This document shows, in pieces, positions 1 through 5,394 of a stretch of DNA of 6,272 nucleotides. Made by a program: the position numbers and the translations under genes. Source of the DNA: Actinomycetales bacterium. Its GTDB lineage: Bacteria > Actinomycetota > Actinomycetes > Actinomycetales > Cellulomonadaceae. Location of the stretch: NCBI GenBank assembly GCA_015655615.1, contig JAATES010000211.1, forward strand, positions 1-6,272, read 5' to 3'. The notes beneath the pieces were generated by a model. It saw only the letters and a list, made by a program, of their open reading frames with translations, ran no database searches and was not told the DNA's origin. The first letter of the stretch is position 1, and each line of letters opens with the position of its first letter.

Positions 1-747
1 CGCCCGGGCGGCGGCCTCGCCGTCCTCGCCTCGCCCTGCGATCAGGAATCGCGCGCCCGGGATCTGCTCCAGGATCTGCGGAATCGCCGCAGTGAGGACG
101 GGCAGACCTTTTCGCGGCTCATCGAGGCGCCCCAAGAAGGCGATGGTGGGCGCGTCTGCCGTACCCGTCCAGCGGGGATCGGGCTCAGCGCACCGGAAGT
201 CGTCGACATACACACCATTCGGTATCACGACGGCATCTCCGCCCAGGTGGTCGGTCAGAGTGCGCCGGGCATCCTCTGAGACCGCGATGCGTGCATCGAT
301 CTTCTCCAGGCTCCCGCGCACCAGGGGAAAGGCGATCTGCAGCGCCCGCGAGCGCACCAGGCTCGTGTGGAACGTCGCGACGATGGGGCCTTCCGCGATC
401 CACAGTGCGAGCATGCTCAGACTCAGGGTCACCGGCTCATGGAGGTGCAGGATGTCGAAGTCACCATCACGCAGCCAGCGCCGTACCCGAGCCGCCGTCA
501 CCGGGCCGAAGGACAACCGCGCCACCGACCCGTTGTAGCGCACGGGAAGCGCGCGTCCGGCAGCTATCACGTGATCGGGGAGCACGGTCTCGTCGTCAGC
601 GGGTGCGAGCACCGACGGCTCATGTCCGGCCTCGTGCAGCGCGCGCGCCAGATCGCGGATATGGAACTGGACTCCACCTGGCACATCGAACGAGTAGGGG
701 CACACGATGCCGATCCGCAGGCCGCGGCGCTCGACGCTGGAGCTCAT
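1..747 (-). CDS. pimA: Phosphatidylinositol alpha-mannosyltransferase PimA (C-terminal part missing at window edge)
   Basis: GT4-family, GT-B fold glycosyltransferase that transfers mannose from GDP-mannose to the inositol of phosphatidylinositol on the cytoplasmic face of the membrane, the first step of PIM synthesis. The 249 visible codons cover the N-terminal acceptor domain and the beginning of the GDP-mannose domain. Residues 11-27 read RIGIVCPYSFDVPGGVQ, the near-invariant PimA N-terminus with its GG loop (G24, G25). LHLHEP lies near residue 101 and FHTS at 126-129, where H127 corresponds to the essential H118 of M. smegmatis PimA. GRLDEPRKG ends at 214, with R207 and K213 matching the donor-binding R196 and K202. 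The ATG start overlaps the patA stop in ATGA and has GGGAGGGG directly upstream; it adds about nine residues before the usual first residue of the family. The left edge removes roughly the last third. Recognised by motifs and context, not by a search. Confidence 0.95.
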   Translation of the reverse strand, partial: MSSSVERRGLRIGIVCPYSFDVPGGVQFHIRDLARALHEAGHEPSVLAPADDETVLPDHVIAAGRALPVRYNGSVARLSFGPVTAARVRRWLRDGDFDILHLHEPVTLSLSMLALWIAEGPIVATFHTSLVRSRALQIAFPLVRGSLEKIDARIAVSEDARRTLTDHLGGDAVVIPNGVYVDDFRCAEPDPRWTGTADAPTIAFLGRLDEPRKGLPVLTAAIPQILEQIPGARFLIAGRGEDGEAAARA

Positions 748-1700
748 GTCCCCTCCCGGACGATCGCGGCATCGCGTGCCTGATCGAGGTCCTCGACGAA
801 CACCTTCTGCAACATGTGCCAGTCCTGCGGATGCGCCGAGATCGCGTTCGCCAGCGCGTCGATCCACCGTTGCGTCGCCACGGACACCCGCTGCCGGGTG
901 GTGCCGGTGAGATCGTCCGTGGGAACGGGGTCATGGAAGGTCACCACGATGCCCCATCGTGATCCGGCATCTCGGCGTCGCTGACCGCTGAGACGTTCGT
1001 AATGGATGCTCAGCGGGTACAGCACGACGGCCCCTCCCACCGCCAGCGTCGCAGGACCTGCGGCGACGCGGGCCCGGGACCCGAAGAGGTCGACCTCGAC
1101 GCCGCTACGGCCCAGGTCGCGGTCCGCCAGAAGCGGAATGATCTGCGAAGACTTGCGTGCCGCAGCGCGAAGCCCGGCGAAGACGTCAGGGTCACCGAAA
1201 GTCAGGATCGTCATGCCCAGACCGGACCGGAACTCCAGGAATTCCTGGTAGAGCTCGTCCGGCTCGAGCCGCTCCGCGACCGTCGTGACATGTCCGAGCT
1301 GTTGGCCCGCCCAGGCCCCAGCCAGGTCCCAATTGCCCAGATGCCCTAGCGCGAGCACGATCGACTTGCCTGCGGCAAGGAGGTCCCGGGCCCCCTGATC
1401 CCCCACCGGCCGGACCCGCGCTGCGATGTTCTCCCGGGTCAGGTGCGCCAGAATGAAGGCCTCGCAGTAATAGCGCACATAGGACCGCATCCCTGCGCGA
1501 GACAGCCGTCGCAGCATGCGCTGGTCCAGGTCGGGCCGCACCCGGGCCAGATTGCGCTCCAGCTGCCGGATGCCCTTGCCGCGCCGCAGCCATGCCGCAT
1601 CAGCCGCAAGATCGCCGATCTGGTTCAGGACCGGCTCCGGAATCCGGTGCGCGTACCGCCAGGCCCACCGGAACACCGTGCCTGACCAGGCCGACGTCAT
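744..1700 (-). CDS. patA: Phosphatidylinositol mannoside acyltransferase PatA
   Basis: LpxL/HtrB-like (LPLAT superfamily) acyltransferase that moves a fatty acyl chain, palmitoyl in mycobacteria, from acyl-CoA to the 6-position of the mannose added by PimA. It acts at the cytoplasmic side of the membrane and is 318 residues long, normal for the family. GHLGNWD at 119-125 holds the H-x4-D catalytic pair, H120 and D125, matching H126 and D131 of M. smegmatis PatA. AER at 142-144 supplies the glutamate expected about 23 residues after the histidine (E143). LADRDLGRSGVEVDLFG at 191-207 is the second conserved block. ATG at 1700 is chosen because it overlaps the pgsA stop in ATGA and the protein then begins in typical family style (MTSAWSGTVFRWAWR). 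The frame stays open upstream to 1961, but that part only shadows pgsA. The ribosome site is weak (AGGGA about 10 nt upstream), suggesting coupled translation. Confidence 0.95.
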   Translation of the reverse strand: MTSAWSGTVFRWAWRYAHRIPEPVLNQIGDLAADAAWLRRGKGIRQLERNLARVRPDLDQRMLRRLSRAGMRSYVRYYCEAFILAHLTRENIAARVRPVGDQGARDLLAAGKSIVLALGHLGNWDLAGAWAGQQLGHVTTVAERLEPDELYQEFLEFRSGLGMTILTFGDPDVFAGLRAAARKSSQIIPLLADRDLGRSGVEVDLFGSRARVAAGPATLAVGGAVVLYPLSIHYERLSGQRRRDAGSRWGIVVTFHDPVPTDDLTGTTRQRVSVATQRWIDALANAISAHPQDWHMLQKVFVEDLDQARDAAIVREGT

Positions 1701-2329
1701 GTCGCGGAGTCCCTGGTCCGGCCTTGCGCCTGGGCGTACACGGTGGCCATACGCTGGCCGACGGTGATGATGCTGGCCGCAGCGAGCAGGATCAACGCGA
1801 TAACCAGTGCGATCGGGGGCACGCCCAGGCCCACCAGCCCGGTGAACACCAGGGAGACGACCAGCCGCTCGCCGCGCTCTGCGATACCCACGTTCGCCGT
1901 CATGCCCAGCCCCTCGGCGCGGGCGCGGGAGTAGGACACTGTGAATCCGCTGATCAAGCACGTGACGGCCGCGACCGCTCCCACCGTGGCCAGCACCCCA
2001 TCATGCTGGATGAGGAAATACGCCGCCAGGCCGACGAAGAGGCCCGCGTCAGCGACCCGGTCCAATGTGGAGTCGAGAAAGGCCCCCCATGGACCGCTAC
2101 GCCCGCTGGCCCGAGCCATGGTGCCGTCGAGCGCATCAGAGAACGCGAAGACCATGATGACCATGGTGCCGAGGAAGAGGTGTCCGGTCGGGAACAAGGT
2201 CAGAGCTGCTGCGACCACCCCCAGCGTCCCGACCACCGTCACGGCATCCGGGGTGACGCCCCATCGCAGCAGCAGCGCCGCAAGGGGCCCGAAGACCCTG
2301 CCCACCAGCCCACGCAGCCGACTGATCAC
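1697..2329 (-). CDS. pgsA: Phosphatidylinositol phosphate synthase (CDP-alcohol phosphatidyltransferase)
   Basis: Integral membrane enzyme that joins CDP-diacylglycerol and inositol 1-phosphate to give phosphatidylinositol phosphate, the precursor of phosphatidylinositol and of the PIMs made by the next two genes. At 210 residues it has family size. The full CDP-alcohol phosphotransferase signature D-x2-D-G-x2-A-R-x8-G-x3-D-x3-D is intact: D65, D68, G69, A72, R73, G82, D86, D90. Hydrophobic stretches near 26-46, 50-64, 94-107, 112-130, 157-170 and 172-190 fit six membrane helices. SYSRARAEGLG (132-142) and ERGERL (151-156) form the presumed inositol-phosphate site; the arginine at 135 is lysine in mycobacterial PgsA1 as I recall it. 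The GTG at 2329 overlaps the upstream stop in GTGA and gives a protein starting [11 protein letters not shown]. The frame is open to 2407, but a start there would overlap the HIT gene by about 80 bases. Strict substrate identity is inferred from the patA-pimA context. Confidence 0.94.
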   Translation of the reverse strand: MISRLRGLVGRVFGPLAALLLRWGVTPDAVTVVGTLGVVAAALTLFPTGHLFLGTMVIMVFAFSDALDGTMARASGRSGPWGAFLDSTLDRVADAGLFVGLAAYFLIQHDGVLATVGAVAAVTCLISGFTVSYSRARAEGLGMTANVGIAERGERLVVSLVFTGLVGLGVPPIALVIALILLAAASIITVGQRMATVYAQAQGRTRDSAT

Positions 2330-2952
2330 AGGTGCCCCCCCGGGGCAGGGAGCGGGGATGCCGCATCCTGCCCTTCGGGGCTCGCCCCACCCTGAGCTCC
2401 CGCCCATGACGCAGCCAGGCGATCACGAGTGTCGGCGAGCAATTGCGGCAACGCCTTGGTCTGTGCCACCACGGGGAAGAAGTTCGCGTCCCCCAGCCAC
2501 CTCGGCACCACGTGCTGGTGCAGATGTGCCGCAATACCCGCACCTGCCACCTCGCCCTGGTTCATCCCGATATTGAAGCCCTGTGCGCCCATAGTCCCCC
2601 GCAACGCACGCATGGCCTGCTGGGTCAGCACCGCGATCTCATCCCGTTCCGCATCGGTCAGCTGCGGGTAGCTCGCGACATGCCGGTTCGGGCAGACCAG
2701 CAGGTGCCCGGAGTTGTAGGGGTAGAGGTTGAGGATCACGTAGGCATGTGTCCCGCGGATCACCACCAGTGCGTCGCGGTCGTCGGCCGTCACGGCGGCA
2801 CAGAACGGGCACACCGGAGCGGCATCGCCTGGCGTGCTCGGCCCGCCGTCGATATAGGCCATCCGGTGCGGTGTCCACAATCGCTGCAAGCCGTCCGGAT
2901 CACCGGCGAACGCCGCGGCCGCCACCACTTCGGGATCATGTGCGGAGCTCAC
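2326..2952 (-). CDS. HIT-domain protein, Ap4A phosphorylase/hydrolase-like
   Basis: Histidine-triad protein of 208 residues. HLHQHVVP at 143-150 is the H-x-H-x-H triad, with H145 as the expected nucleophile that forms a covalent nucleotide intermediate. [18 protein letters not shown] (75-92) and [17 protein letters not shown] (127-143) complete the HIT fold. The Rv2613c protein at the same locus in M. tuberculosis is reported to be an Ap4A phosphorylase, so degradation of diadenosine polyphosphates is the best guess; the substrate is not provable here. CPFC at 48-51 looks like the cysteine half of the zinc site found in some HIT proteins. The last 20 or so residues (about 186-208) are Gly/Pro/Ala-rich and probably disordered. 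GTG at 2952 overlaps the thrS stop in GTGA. M31 is a poor alternative because it would cut the conserved [10 protein letters not shown] segment. The ribosome site is weak, consistent with coupling to thrS. Confidence 0.93.
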   Translation of the reverse strand: MSSAHDPEVVAAAAFAGDPDGLQRLWTPHRMAYIDGGPSTPGDAAPVCPFCAAVTADDRDALVVIRGTHAYVILNLYPYNSGHLLVCPNRHVASYPQLTDAERDEIAVLTQQAMRALRGTMGAQGFNIGMNQGEVAGAGIAAHLHQHVVPRWLGDANFFPVVAQTKALPQLLADTRDRLAASWAGAQGGASPEGQDAASPLPAPGGHL

Positions 2953-4991
2953 ACCTGGGTCCGATCCCTGATCGAGGCCAGAATACGCTCGACCGCGACC
3001 GCGACCGGCACACCGTTCTCCTGGCTGCCGTCACGGAACCGGAAGGAGACCGCACCGGCCTCGGCGTCCTCGCCCCCGGCGATCAGGACGAAGGGGATCT
3101 TCTCCTTGCTGGCGGTGCGGATCTTCTTGGGGAACCTGTCATGGGAGGAGTCCAGCTCTGCCCGGACGCCGTGGGTGCGCAACTGTGCGACGACCTCGGC
3201 CAGATAACCCTCGAAGGCCTCTGCCACCGGGATCGCCCTGACCTGCACCGGAGCCAACCAGGTGGGGAATGCGCCGGCGTAGTGCTCCGTGAGCACCGCG
3301 AAGAACCGTTCGATCGAGCCGAACAGTGCCCGGTGGATCATGACAGGACGCTGCCGCGTCCCATCGGCAGCCGCGTATTCCAGCTCGAAGAGCTCCGGCA
3401 GGTTCAAATCGAGCTGCACGGTCGACATCTGCCACGTCCGGCCGATGGCGTCCTTGGCCTGGACGGAGATCTTCGGCCCGTAGAACGCCGCGCCACCGGG
3501 GTCCGCCACGAGCTCGAGCCCGGACTCGACGGCGACTTGACGCAACGTGTCCGTGGCCTCCTGCCACAGCTCGTCGCTGCCGACCGACTTCTCCGGGTTC
3601 CGGGTGGACAGCTCCAGGTAGAAGTCATCGAGGCCGTAGTCCTTGAGCAGGTCGAGCACGAAGCCGAGCGCGTGCGTGATCTCGTCCTTCATCTGCTCCC
3701 GCGAGGCGAAGATGTGCGCATCGTCCTGGGTGAAGCCGCGCGCACGTGTCAGCCCATGGACCACGCCGGACTTCTCATACCGGTAGACCGTGCCGAACTC
3801 GAAGAGCCGCAAGGGAAGCTCCCGGTACGACCGGCCGCGTGACCGGTAGATCAGGATGTGCATCGGGCAGTTCATGGGCTTGAGGTAGTAGTCCTGCGCG
3901 GCCTTGCGGATGTTTCCATCCGCATCGAGCTCTTCATCGAGCTGCATGGGCGGATACATGCCATCGGCATACCAGTCCAGGTGACCGGAGAGCTCGTAGA
4001 GGCGCGCCTTGGTGATGTGCGGCGTGTTCACGAACGAGTAGCCGGCCTCGATGTGCCGGCGGCGCGAGTACTCCTCCATCTCGGTGCGGATGATGCCGCC
4101 CTTGGGGTGGAAGACCGCGAGCCCTGAGCCGATCTCGTCCGGGAAGGAGAACAGGTCGAGCTCGGTGCCGAGCCTGCGGTGATCGCGCCGTTCCGCCTCG
4201 GCCAGCCGGTCCAGGTAGGCCCGCAACTCGTCCTTGGTGGGCCAGGCCGTGCCATAGATGCGCTGCAGCTGCGGGTTCTTCTCGCTTCCCCGCCAGTACG
4301 CCGCCGCGCTGCGCATCAGTTGTGCTCCATTGCCGATCAGCCGGGTCGACGGCAGGTGGGGGCCGCGGCAGAGGTCCTTCCAGGCCACAGTGCCGTCCCG
4401 GCGCACGTTGTCATAGATCGTCAGCCCTCCTGCACCCACCTCGACAGCGGCGCCCTCACCAGCCGTATCAGCAGTGCTCTTCAGCCCGATCAGTTCCAGC
4501 TTGTAGGGCTGATCGGCCAGCTCGGCGCGAGCCTCGTCGTCGGAGACCTCGCGCCGCCGGAACGACTGGCCCTCCTTGATGATCCGCGCCATGACCTTGT
4601 CGAGGGCTTTGAGATCCTCGGGGGTGAACGGCTGCTCGACGTCGAAGTCATAGTAGAAGCCGTCGGTGACCGGAGGGCCGATGCCCAGCTTGACGTCCGG
4701 ATTGATCTGCTGCACTGCCTGCGCCAGCACGTGAGCTGCAGAATGCCGCAGGACTGCCAGCCCGTCGGGTGAGTCGACGCTGACGCCCTCCACCACTGCA
4801 CCGGCGGTCAGCCGAGCGGACAAGTCGCGGAGTTCGCCATCGATCCGCAGCACCACGATCTCACGCCGGCCGGAGAAGAGCTCCGTCCCCGTCGTCCCCT
4901 CGGTCACCGTCGTCGCCTCACCGTCGACAGTGACGGAGATCTGCGGGCCGGAAGCCGGTGCGGGTGGGAGGTCGGACTCAGGTGTGGACAC
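2949..4991 (-). CDS. thrS: Threonyl-tRNA synthetase
   Basis: Cytosolic class II synthetase that charges tRNA-Thr; 680 residues, full length. A TGS domain (about 17-77) is followed by the editing domain with HSAAH at 83-87 and C208/H212 in DLCRGPH, matching H73, H77, C182 and H186 of the E. coli enzyme, so editing of Ser-tRNA(Thr) should be intact. The catalytic core follows: motif 1 around [14 protein letters not shown] (324-337), MNCPMH with C375, motif 2 [10 protein letters not shown] to FTQDDAHIF with H426, and motif 3 [12 protein letters not shown] with H553. C375, H426 and H553 are the zinc and threonine-binding ligands. The C-terminal anticodon-binding domain spans about 580-672. GTG at 4991 is supported by AAGGAG nine bases upstream. 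It heads a five-gene block and is preceded by a short leader with an inverted repeat. Identification is secure. Confidence 0.99.
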   Translation of the reverse strand: MSTPESDLPPAPASGPQISVTVDGEATTVTEGTTGTELFSGRREIVVLRIDGELRDLSARLTAGAVVEGVSVDSPDGLAVLRHSAAHVLAQAVQQINPDVKLGIGPPVTDGFYYDFDVEQPFTPEDLKALDKVMARIIKEGQSFRRREVSDDEARAELADQPYKLELIGLKSTADTAGEGAAVEVGAGGLTIYDNVRRDGTVAWKDLCRGPHLPSTRLIGNGAQLMRSAAAYWRGSEKNPQLQRIYGTAWPTKDELRAYLDRLAEAERRDHRRLGTELDLFSFPDEIGSGLAVFHPKGGIIRTEMEEYSRRRHIEAGYSFVNTPHITKARLYELSGHLDWYADGMYPPMQLDEELDADGNIRKAAQDYYLKPMNCPMHILIYRSRGRSYRELPLRLFEFGTVYRYEKSGVVHGLTRARGFTQDDAHIFASREQMKDEITHALGFVLDLLKDYGLDDFYLELSTRNPEKSVGSDELWQEATDTLRQVAVESGLELVADPGGAAFYGPKISVQAKDAIGRTWQMSTVQLDLNLPELFELEYAAADGTRQRPVMIHRALFGSIERFFAVLTEHYAGAFPTWLAPVQVRAIPVAEAFEGYLAEVVAQLRTHGVRAELDSSHDRFPKKIRTASKEKIPFVLIAGGEDAEAGAVSFRFRDGSQENGVPVAVAVERILASIRDRTQV

Positions 4992-5000
4992 GAACGTGTG

Positions 5001-5006
5001 CTCCTT
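5001..5006 (-). promoter_or_regulatory. Shine-Dalgarno sequence of thrS
   Basis: The minus strand reads AAGGAG here, nine bases before the GTG at 4991. It is the clearest ribosome site in the operon and supports that start. It sits seven bases after the inverted repeat at 5014-5049 and overlaps the TAA that would end the possible eight-codon leader frame (5005-5031), so a folded leader or a terminating ribosome could affect access to it. Confidence 0.8.
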
Positions 5007-5031
5007 AGCAGCGATCGAGGGGTGCCCCCAT
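5005..5031 (-). other. Possible eight-codon upstream ORF in the thrS leader
   Basis: The minus strand holds ATG at 5031-5029 followed by seven sense codons and TAA, encoding MGAPLDRC. The stop overlaps the thrS ribosome site in TAAGGAG. The start lies in the loop of the inverted repeat and the frame runs through its 3' arm; GAGGGG in the 5' arm, about nine bases ahead, could serve as a ribosome site. The frame has no threonine codon, so it is not a classical threonine attenuator peptide. An open frame this short can easily arise by chance; nothing here proves that it is translated. Confidence 0.2.
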
Positions 5032-5049
5032 GTGGAGACACCCCTCGAT
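5014..5049 (-). repeat. Perfect 11-bp inverted repeat in the thrS leader (hairpin)
   Basis: ATCGAGGGGTG at 5014-5024 is exactly complementary to CACCCCTCGAT at 5039-5049, with a 14-base loop. In minus-strand RNA this forms a strong GC-rich stem 31 bases after the stop of the small gene and seven bases before the thrS ribosome site. No T-run follows it, so it is not a standard intrinsic terminator, although T-less terminators are claimed for high-GC bacteria. It could instead be a thrS leader control element or a protein-binding palindrome. I see no T-box consensus. Confidence 0.75.
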
Positions 5050-5053
5050 GGTA
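5048..5053 (-). promoter_or_regulatory. Possible -10 element for the thrS operon
   Basis: The minus strand reads TACCAT, matching the TAnnnT pattern of housekeeping actinobacterial promoters. No good -35 hexamer lies 17 to 19 bases upstream (CGTCTC or TCGTCT at best). If used, transcription would begin near 5041, inside the 5' arm of the inverted repeat, and the hairpin would then form only in longer transcripts from upstream. Confidence 0.22.
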
Positions 5054-5079
5054 CCGATGTGGAAGGTCCGGAGACGACC

Positions 5080-5256
5080 TCAGTTGTTGAGTTCCTTCGC
5101 CTTGTCTGCGACTGAGTCGATCTTCGCGTCGATCGAGTCCGGCGCGATGCTCTTCACCTTCTCCGCCACCGCCTCGATCCTCTCGTCGGTCACGACGTCC
5201 TTCGCCTTCTCGGCCAGTCCCTCGAGATTTCCTTTGATGTCCTGAAAGTCGACCAT
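5080..5256 (-). CDS. Small charged helical protein, possibly MT0933/Rv0909-like antitoxin family
   Basis: A 58-residue protein, [20 protein letters not shown] and onward, rich in Lys, Asp, Glu and Ala, with no Cys or Trp, no signal peptide and no membrane segment; net charge is about -5. It is predicted to be almost wholly helical. A short motif recurs three times: AEKAKD (15-20), AEKVKS (31-36) and ADKAKE (50-55). The composition and the pattern of an acidic stretch followed by [13 protein letters not shown] resemble small MT0933-like antitoxin-family proteins, but the match is loose and stress-type CsbD-like or merely coiled-coil proteins are alternatives. No toxin partner lies beside it. 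ATG at 5256 is supported by AGGAG six bases upstream. The frame stays open to 6225 only because it runs antisense to glgX. It is transcribed toward thrS, 88 bases away, and away from glgX. Function unknown. Confidence 0.72.
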   Translation of the reverse strand: MVDFQDIKGNLEGLAEKAKDVVTDERIEAVAEKVKSIAPDSIDAKIDSVADKAKELNN

Positions 5257-5309
5257 GAGTGACTCCTGTCGCAGTTCGGATAGCTGAACCACCTGCGTGG
5301 CTGCTCGAC

Positions 5310-5315
5310 ACTCTA
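5310..5315 (-). promoter_or_regulatory. Possible -10 element for the small helical-protein gene
   Basis: The minus strand reads TAGAGT, a good TAnnnT match 54 bases before the ATG at 5256, which would give a 5' UTR of about 47 bases. The -35 region is poor: CGCCTT with a 17-base spacer. A small inverted repeat, CCAC-CTGC-GTGG (5289-5300), would lie in the untranslated leader. Supported by pattern and position only. Confidence 0.35.
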
Positions 5316-5339
5316 AGCCAGCCCACTGCCGGAAGGCGA

Positions 5340-5354
5340 CCGGTTGTCCACCGG
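5340..5354. repeat. Short inverted repeat CCGGT-N5-ACCGG in the divergent spacer
   Basis: CCGGT at 5340-5344 is complementary to ACCGG at 5350-5354 around TGTCC. It sits midway between the small gene and glgX, upstream of both possible promoters, where a shared operator could lie. The arms are only 5 bp in GC-rich DNA, so chance is a real alternative. Confidence 0.25.
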
Positions 5355-5358
5355 CTGG

Positions 5359-5388
5359 AAGACAAAAGGAACCTCGGTGGGGCACGCT
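5359..5388 (+). promoter_or_regulatory. Possible leaderless promoter of glgX
   Basis: AAGACA at 5359-5364 and CACGCT at 5383-5388 are separated by 18 bases and resemble -35 and -10 elements. CACGCT ends six bases before the glgX ATG, so transcription would start at or next to A5395. No ribosome site stands at a proper distance (AGG at 5390-5392 is too close), which favours leaderless expression, common in Actinobacteria. The hexamers are weak. Confidence 0.28.
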
Positions 5389-5394
5389 TAGGCC

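Noticed and set aside
1701..1961. N-terminal extension of the patA frame
   Set aside because: It only shadows pgsA in another frame, and the conserved PatA N-terminus starts at the ATG overlapping the pgsA stop.
2330..2407. Upstream ATG giving a longer PgsA
   Set aside because: The added residues are low-complexity readings of the HIT tail in another frame, and the GTG at 2329 makes the same 4-nt overlap as the other junctions.
1592..2576. Plus-strand open frames opposite pgsA and HIT
   Set aside because: They overlap conserved minus-strand genes along their whole length, and their translations are Arg/Pro/Ser-rich with no domain.
2748..3842. Long plus-strand open frame (364 codons) opposite thrS and HIT
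   Set aside because: It is antisense to two securely identified genes, lacks recognisable motifs and is Arg/Pro-rich in the way typical of GC-rich shadow frames.
4992..5079. T-box riboswitch or E. coli-type tRNA-mimic operator upstream of thrS
   Set aside because: The leader is too short, and there is no AGGGTGGNACCGCG-like T-box sequence and no visible paired anticodon-like arms.
5080..5256. Toxin-antitoxin module
   Set aside because: No second small gene of toxin size or fold lies next to the 58-residue protein; the adjacent genes are thrS and glgX.
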